Below, piece by piece: positions 14,838-19,087 of a stretch of 19,087 nt of DNA. Each line of letters begins with the position of its first letter. Position 1 is the stretch's first letter. Source of the stretch: CAWELS01 sp964468205 (GTDB lineage: Bacteria > Acidobacteriota > Terriglobia > Bryobacterales > Bryobacteraceae); the NCBI GenBank assembly GCA_964468205.1, contig CAYXVG010000090.1:1-19087 (forward strand), read 5' to 3'. The notes beneath the pieces were generated by a model. The model was not told the DNA's origin. It saw only the letters and a list, made by a program, of their open reading frames with translations, and ran no database searches. Position numbers and translations under genes: made by a program.

Positions 14838-16412
14838 ATGGCAACCACGAAGAAACCGAAGAAGATTGTCGTCCGCCGGGCAAGGGTAGAGGATATTCCG
14901 GAGATTCACACCTGCCAGTTGGCCTCCTACGAGGGGCTTCCGGAGAGCGCTCTATGCACCGAGCGGATGTACCGCTTCCAACTGGAAACGTTTCCCGAAG
15001 GCCAATTCGTGGCGACATGGCGCAACCGGATAGTGGGCTACTGCGCTTCGCTGATCGTGCAAATGGATGACGACTCGCCATGGTATTCCTACGGCGAGAT
15101 TACCGGGAACGGGACCTTCAGCACGCACGATCCCACCGGGGAGACTCTGTACGGGGCGGACATCGCGGTCCATCCGGACTTCCGGCGGCAAGGCGTTTCA
15201 ACGAAGCTCTACGAAGCCCGGAAACGGCTGCTGAAGCGCTACAACCTGCGGCGCATGGTAGCCGGCGGCCGGATTCCCGGATACAAGCAACATGCCGGGA
15301 AATTGACGGCCGAGGAGTATGTCGAGAAGGTTGTCAAGGGGGAATTATCCGACCCGGCCCTGAACGCGCACCTGAAAGCGGGATACACGGTGCGAGGCGT
15401 TCACATGAGTTACGTACGCGACGCTCAGAGCCTCAACTACGCGACTTTTCTCGAGCTGGAGAATCCAGAGTACCGGGCCGAGAGGAGGCGCATCGCAGCG
15501 GCGCCAATGAAACGGCCGGTGCGCCGCATCCGGGTGTGCGCCGCGCAATACGCGATGCGCAGGATTTCCTCGTGGGAGGAGTTCGAGCAGCAAGTGGGCT
15601 TCTTTGTGCAAACGGCCGAGGAGTACCACTGCCATTTCCTGGTTTTCCCGGAGCTGTTCACAGTGCAGCTTTTCTCGATGATGGAACCCGGAATGTCCGA
15701 CGTCGAGGCAATCGCGCAACTGGCCGATATGCGCGACCGCTACCGGGAGATGTTCATCAAGGCGGCCCAGCGCTCCGGGCTGTTTATCATCGGCGGCTCC
15801 CATCCGGTGCGCGCGGAAGACGGCATCCGGAATGTGGCTCACCTGTTCACCCCGAGCGGCAACGTCTACACGCAGGACAAGCTGCACATCACGCCCACCG
15901 AGCGGCTGGAGTACGGGGTGCGTCCCGGCGACGGCATCCACGTCTTCGAGACGAGCCACGCGCGGATCGGAATTCAGGTTTGTTACGACATCGAGTTTCC
16001 CGAAGTGTCACGCCTGATGACGCTGGCCGGCGTGGAGGTGGTGTTCGTTCCGTTCAGCACGGACGAGCGGAAGGCTTATATGCGGGTGCGCTACACGGGA
16101 CACGCACGGGCTGTGGAGAACGTGATCTACGTGGTGCTCGCGGGCAACGTCGGCAATCTGCCGCAGGTCGATAATTTCCTGATCAACTACGGCCAGGCAA
16201 TGATCTGCACGCCGAGCGACTTTGCCTTCCCGCCGGACGCCATCGCGGGCTGGGCGGATTCCTCGAGCGAAACGGTGGTGATCAGCGATCTCGATCTCAG
16301 CGCGCTCGAGCAGGCGCGCGAACTGGGTAGCGTGCGGCCGCTGCGGGAGCGCAGGATGGACCTGTACGAAATCCAGAGCAAACAGCCGGTAAAGGTAATC
16401 CGGACGCAGTAG
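14838..16412 (+). CDS. GNAT acetyltransferase-nitrilase (carbon-nitrogen hydrolase) fusion
   Basis: This 524-residue cytoplasmic protein has two enzymatic domains. Residues about 11-195 form a GNAT domain with the acetyl-CoA motif A at ADIAVHPDFRRQGVSTKLY (107-125). Residues about 228-515 form a carbon-nitrogen hydrolase with the full nitrilase triad: Glu272 (FPELFT), Lys348 (DKLHIT) and Cys382 (QVCYDIEFPE). Fusions of this kind are known in bacteria as bifunctional GNAT/carbon-nitrogen hydrolase proteins, with poorly defined substrates; amide hydrolysis coupled to acyl transfer on an amine is an attractive but unproven idea. The ATG is fixed by AGGAG 7 nt upstream. It is divergent from the propeller lipoprotein gene and converges on sulfatase C, 60 nt away. 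It has no signal and no obvious link to the sulfatases. Confidence 0.93.
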   Translation: MATTKKPKKIVVRRARVEDIPEIHTCQLASYEGLPESALCTERMYRFQLETFPEGQFVATWRNRIVGYCASLIVQMDDDSPWYSYGEITGNGTFSTHDPTGETLYGADIAVHPDFRRQGVSTKLYEARKRLLKRYNLRRMVAGGRIPGYKQHAGKLTAEEYVEKVVKGELSDPALNAHLKAGYTVRGVHMSYVRDAQSLNYATFLELENPEYRAERRRIAAAPMKRPVRRIRVCAAQYAMRRISSWEEFEQQVGFFVQTAEEYHCHFLVFPELFTVQLFSMMEPGMSDVEAIAQLADMRDRYREMFIKAAQRSGLFIIGGSHPVRAEDGIRNVAHLFTPSGNVYTQDKLHITPTERLEYGVRPGDGIHVFETSHARIGIQVCYDIEFPEVSRLMTLAGVEVVFVPFSTDERKAYMRVRYTGHARAVENVIYVVLAGNVGNLPQVDNFLINYGQAMICTPSDFAFPPDAIAGWADSSSETVVISDLDLSALEQARELGSVRPLRERRMDLYEIQSKQPVKVIRTQ

Positions 16413-16472
16413 GAAGCGTTACGAGCTTTCGTCTTCAGACTGCCCCACGGTCTCGCCGGGCAGGCGGGGCGA

Positions 16473-18215
16473 TCAGTCGAGCCGCTCAACATCCACGAAA
16501 CGCACGCCCGCGGCCAGCCGTTCCAGCTTCAGATACGCTTCGAAACGGCCCGGGCCGCCGGGCAAATCCACGTCCTCAAACACCGTGGTGATTGCGCCCT
16601 CGCTCACGCGCTCAGTGAGGTGAACCCCCGTGAACCTCACGTGCGCGACGCCGCCGCCGGCCGCCCTCGCGTGCTGTAGCGTCATCCGGTAGCGCCCCGG
16701 CTCCGCGTGAATTTCCCACCAGCCAATGCTTCCCGAGTTTCGCGGCCCCCTCCAGTCGAAGCGCGAGAGGATCACCGGATTCTGATACTCCGTGCCGACA
16801 TGTATTCTCTGCGGGGAGTGAAAATCCCGATCGCGAGTCACGTCGCCAAACCAGTTCTCGTATTCGGAGAGCAATTCTTCGACGATCTCCGGATGCTTTG
16901 ACGCGAGGTTGTTCAGCTCGCTCGGATCGTTTTCAACATCGTAGAGCTCCAGAGTGTCGAGCCAGCGCCGCAGCTCGGCATCAGTGGGGTGCTCGAAGAT
17001 GCCGTGCGGGTTGTCCTGCGGCTGAATCAGCTTATAGCGCTGCTTTCGGGCCGCGAAGTGCACGTAAGGGAACGGGACGGGGCCGGCGTGCCACTGGAAG
17101 AACACCGTGCGGTCCGGCCAGGTGGCCGCATCCCCGCGCATCAGCGGGAGGAGCGACAGGCCATCGATATCGAGATCCGCGGGCTTCTCCACGCCGCAGG
17201 CATCGAGCAGCGTGGGCAAAAGATCGATGTGAGCGCCCATGGTGGCGACTTTCTTTCCGGCCGGCACTTCCCCGGGCCACCGGAGGTAGAACGGCGCCCG
17301 GATGCCGTTTTCGTAGACGCTGGTCTTGGTGCCCCGCAAGCCGGCCACATAGCGGTCCGGGTAGACGTCGTTTTTCGTGCGCCGCGTGCGGGGTCCGTTG
17401 TCGGAGAGGAACACGACGATGGTATTTCTCTCGAGACCGAGTTCCTCCAGCTTGGCGAGCATGCGGCCGACGTTGGCGTCGATATTCTCGATCATGCCGT
17501 AGGTGAGGGCGTTGTGTTCGTGGAGGCCGAGCTTGCGGTAGGGATCGGCCCGCTCATCACTCACCACCAGCGGGAAGTGCGGCAGGTTCGTAGCATAGTA
17601 GGCAAAGAACGGATTCTCCCGGTTGCGCTCGATGAACTCCATGGTGGCATCGGCGAAGATGTCGTCGCAGTAGCCCTTGAACCGCGTGGGGACATCGTTG
17701 TGTTCGAGAATCGGATCGAAGTAGGCGTTGCCGGCCGGTCCGGCGGCCTGTCCGATACCGCCGCCCTTGTGCACGAGCGACTCTTCGAAACCCTGATCGC
17801 CGGGCCGCATCGGGTAGGCGTCACCCAGGTGCCACTTGCCGAAGATGCCGGTGCGGTAGCCGGCGCCGTGCAGAATCTCGGCGATGGTGACCTCGGCGGC
17901 GTGCATCAAGTGGCATCCGCGGGCGACTTCGGTCACGCCCGTGCGGTAGTGATACCGCCCGGTCATCAGACTCGCGCGGGTGGGTGAGCAGTTCGGCATC
18001 ACGACGAACTGAGTGAACTCGACGCCTTCGCGGGCGAGCCGGTCGAGATTCGGCGTCCGCAGGACGTTGTTGCCGTGATGGCCGACGTCGCCGTAGCCCT
18101 GGTCGTCGGTGACCATCAGCAAGATGTTCGGCCGCGTGCTCGCACACCATGCCAGGGGCTGGAGCGCGGCAACCAGTTGCACGAGAAGAAGCCAGATCAA
18201 TCCTTGCTTTGCCAT
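16473..18215 (-). CDS. Sec-exported formylglycine sulfatase (sulfatase C) with C-terminal beta module
   Basis: This 580-residue S1 sulfatase has Cys76-Ser-Pro-Thr-Arg80 for formylglycine, Asp37-Asp38 (TDDQGYGD), Lys127 and His129 (GKWH), His213 (LPHFP), Asp272-Asn273 (SDNG) and Lys297 (LRGTKTSVYENG). It is arylsulfatase A-like. Residues about 465-580 form an extra beta-rich module (WWEIHAEPGRYRMTL, VHLTERV), longer than the other two sulfatases here and possibly carbohydrate-binding. The start at 18215 gives a clean Sec signal (LIWLLLVQLVAAL, cleavage near WCAS27); an in-frame ATG 41 codons upstream would precede it with a basic, non-signal leader. The two other sulfatases use Tat, so the routes differ. 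No strong Shine-Dalgarno is visible. It is convergent with the GNAT-nitrilase gene and stands alone on its strand. Confidence 0.9.
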   Translation of the reverse strand: MAKQGLIWLLLVQLVAALQPLAWCASTRPNILLMVTDDQGYGDVGHHGNNVLRTPNLDRLAREGVEFTQFVVMPNCSPTRASLMTGRYHYRTGVTEVARGCHLMHAAEVTIAEILHGAGYRTGIFGKWHLGDAYPMRPGDQGFEESLVHKGGGIGQAAGPAGNAYFDPILEHNDVPTRFKGYCDDIFADATMEFIERNRENPFFAYYATNLPHFPLVVSDERADPYRKLGLHEHNALTYGMIENIDANVGRMLAKLEELGLERNTIVVFLSDNGPRTRRTKNDVYPDRYVAGLRGTKTSVYENGIRAPFYLRWPGEVPAGKKVATMGAHIDLLPTLLDACGVEKPADLDIDGLSLLPLMRGDAATWPDRTVFFQWHAGPVPFPYVHFAARKQRYKLIQPQDNPHGIFEHPTDAELRRWLDTLELYDVENDPSELNNLASKHPEIVEELLSEYENWFGDVTRDRDFHSPQRIHVGTEYQNPVILSRFDWRGPRNSGSIGWWEIHAEPGRYRMTLQHARAAGGGVAHVRFTGVHLTERVSEGAITTVFEDVDLPGGPGRFEAYLKLERLAAGVRFVDVERLD

Positions 18216-18344
18216 GTTGACAAGTGTATGCCACGGCGGGTGTGGCGTTGCTCCGGAGCGGGCCGCGGACGGATCATTCCCTGATTCTCCGCGGCGGCGC
18301 GGCCCGTTCAACAGGCTCTCGATTGCAAGGTATGGCACGCAGCA

Positions 18345-18947
18345 GTTTCGGAAAGCTAGAAGCAGGCCGGTTTGACGGTGCAGGAGTCAACCCAGGGCGA
18401 ACATGACGCCGTGGGCGAGCAACGCCAGCAAGTCCTGACGCAAGGATATATCGGGGGGCCGGATTCCTCCGCCTCCGTCGTTCATCCAAAAGCTGGCCAG
18501 TCCGATGGGCACGGATAGCCAGATGACTTCAGAGCGGCCCGCCGCGAGCTGGAATACCAAGCCCTCCATTCGATCTTGCAGCTTCCCTTCCCGGTCGATC
18601 CAGGCCGCCCCACAACCAGACATGGGCAATAAGTGGGTAGAAAACGGTCCAGCCAACAACGAAGGGAACGAGGGTGCGCCATAGGCGGTCCCGGATGAAG
18701 CTGGGCTGGCCGTTCCGGTGAACGACGATATGGCCGAAGAAGCCGGTCAGGTCAGAAAGAAGAAGGCTGCCCGGCGAAAGGTGTGAATGCAAGTCAACAA
18801 GAGGACCGGCATGAGGCCGGCGGACCGGTCATGCACCGCCTACTCGATTCCGGCGGGACAGAAACACGCGGAGGCTTGCAGGATAATCCCCAGCAGGAGT
18901 GCCGTTGCACGCAGCGCATCGAGTCCGTGAAATCGTTCGCCTGCCAA
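18345..18947 (-). pseudogene. Decayed acyltransferase-3 family gene (OpgC/MdoC-like membrane acyltransferase)
   Basis: Minus-strand reading from a possible TTG at 18947 gives ERFHGLDALRATALLLGIIL, a typical first transmembrane helix of acyltransferase-3 proteins, then GIE-stop-AVHDRS, where TAG (18840-18842) replaces an expected Trp. Next HTFRRAAFFFLT and GFFGH are in different frames; removing one copy of the tandem TGACC (18745-18754) restores one frame. RDRLWRTLVPFVVGW follows. After another frame change (somewhere near 18540-18620) comes LLALLAHGVMFALG, then TGA (18387-18389) in place of Trp before LLHRQTGLLLAFR. Family members are around 350-400 residues; the middle section is missing here. 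At least four independent lesions show it is dead. The family normally O-acylates surface or periplasmic glycans. Confidence 0.75.
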
Positions 18948-19031
18948 ACGCCCCTCTTCTGATCCGGGATGGCTTCCGCGGTGGAGCGCACACCTTCTTG
19001 CCGTTGAGCTAGCGCACATGCCGAGCGCCTC

Positions 19032-19087
19032 TGAGGTCTTTCGGGAGTTGAGGTCTTTGACCCCGATCCCCCCGGGAGTTGAGGTCT
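19032..19087 (+). repeat. Short tandem array, 31-bp unit, running off the window end
   Basis: TGAGGTCT occurs at 19032, 19049 and 19080, and CGGGAGTTGAGGTCT occurs exactly at 19042-19056 and 19073-19087 (period 31). The first unit lacks the 14-nt GACCCCGATCCCCC segment that the second has. The array may continue beyond the window. Between 18948 and 19031 I see no gene. Confidence 0.75.

Noticed and set aside
16442..16470. GCCCC/GGGGC inverted repeat between the GNAT-nitrilase and sulfatase C genes as a terminator
   Set aside because: The stem is only 5 bp with a 19-nt loop and no T-run; in GC-rich sequence such pairs are common.
18216..18338. 41-codon N-terminal extension of sulfatase C
   Set aside because: The extension is polar and Arg/Pro-rich and would bury the Sec signal; its codons overlap sequence better explained as the tail of the acyltransferase pseudogene and spacer.

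Overview
The window is a GC-rich bacterial segment with ten intact protein genes, no RNA genes, no CRISPR and no transposase. The families present point to a polysaccharide-scavenging Acidobacteriota (Bryobacterales/Solibacter-like) or Planctomycetota bacterium: three formylglycine sulfatases, a twin-arginine FAD oxidoreductase, a twin-arginine Gfo/Idh/MocA oxidoreductase, an enolase-superfamily sugar-acid enzyme and a ClpS with an altered pocket. The taxonomic call is inference from gene content; no 16S or marker search was possible.

Left part (1-4125): an exported polysaccharide pyruvyl transferase-like protein (+), a complete bacteriohemerythrin (-), and a large secreted protein (-) combining an M23/LytM-like metallopeptidase core, a PKD domain and a golvesin-type C-terminal domain. 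A 39-bp sequence repeated 66 bp apart lies just upstream of the next gene.

Middle part (4126-9167): a mandelate racemase/muconate lactonizing-type gene (+) with very skewed leucine codons is joined by an ATGA overlap to a 5'-truncated OprP-type porin. The 3' end of the porin, together with the 3' end of the convergent FAD oxidoreductase gene, has been tandemly duplicated (251-bp period). The leftward genes clpS, sulfatase A and FAD oxidoreductase look like one transcription unit; sulfatase A and the FAD gene overlap by 4 nt.

Right part (9321-18215): a rightward pair of Gfo/Idh/MocA oxidoreductase and a GlcNAc-6-sulfatase-like sulfatase B. It converges on a 922-aa lipoprotein with an N-terminal FG-GAP/VCBS propeller and a large C-terminal domain, an architecture reminiscent of lambda-carrageenase (GH150). 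Divergent from that gene is a GNAT-nitrilase fusion (+), which converges on sulfatase C (-), a Sec-exported sulfatase with an extra C-terminal beta-rich module.

Right edge (18216-19087): no intact gene. It holds a decayed acyltransferase-3 gene (two Trp-to-stop changes, a 5-bp duplication frameshift and an internal loss) and a short 31-bp-unit repeat running into the window end.

Working together (inference): sulfatases and the propeller protein would desulfate and cleave a sulfated or acidic glycan outside the cytoplasm. The Tat-exported FAD and NAD(P)-type oxidoreductases would act on released sugars in the periplasm, and the enolase-superfamily enzyme would process a sugar acid in the cytoplasm. 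The porin remnant suggests that an outer-membrane uptake function once present here was lost.
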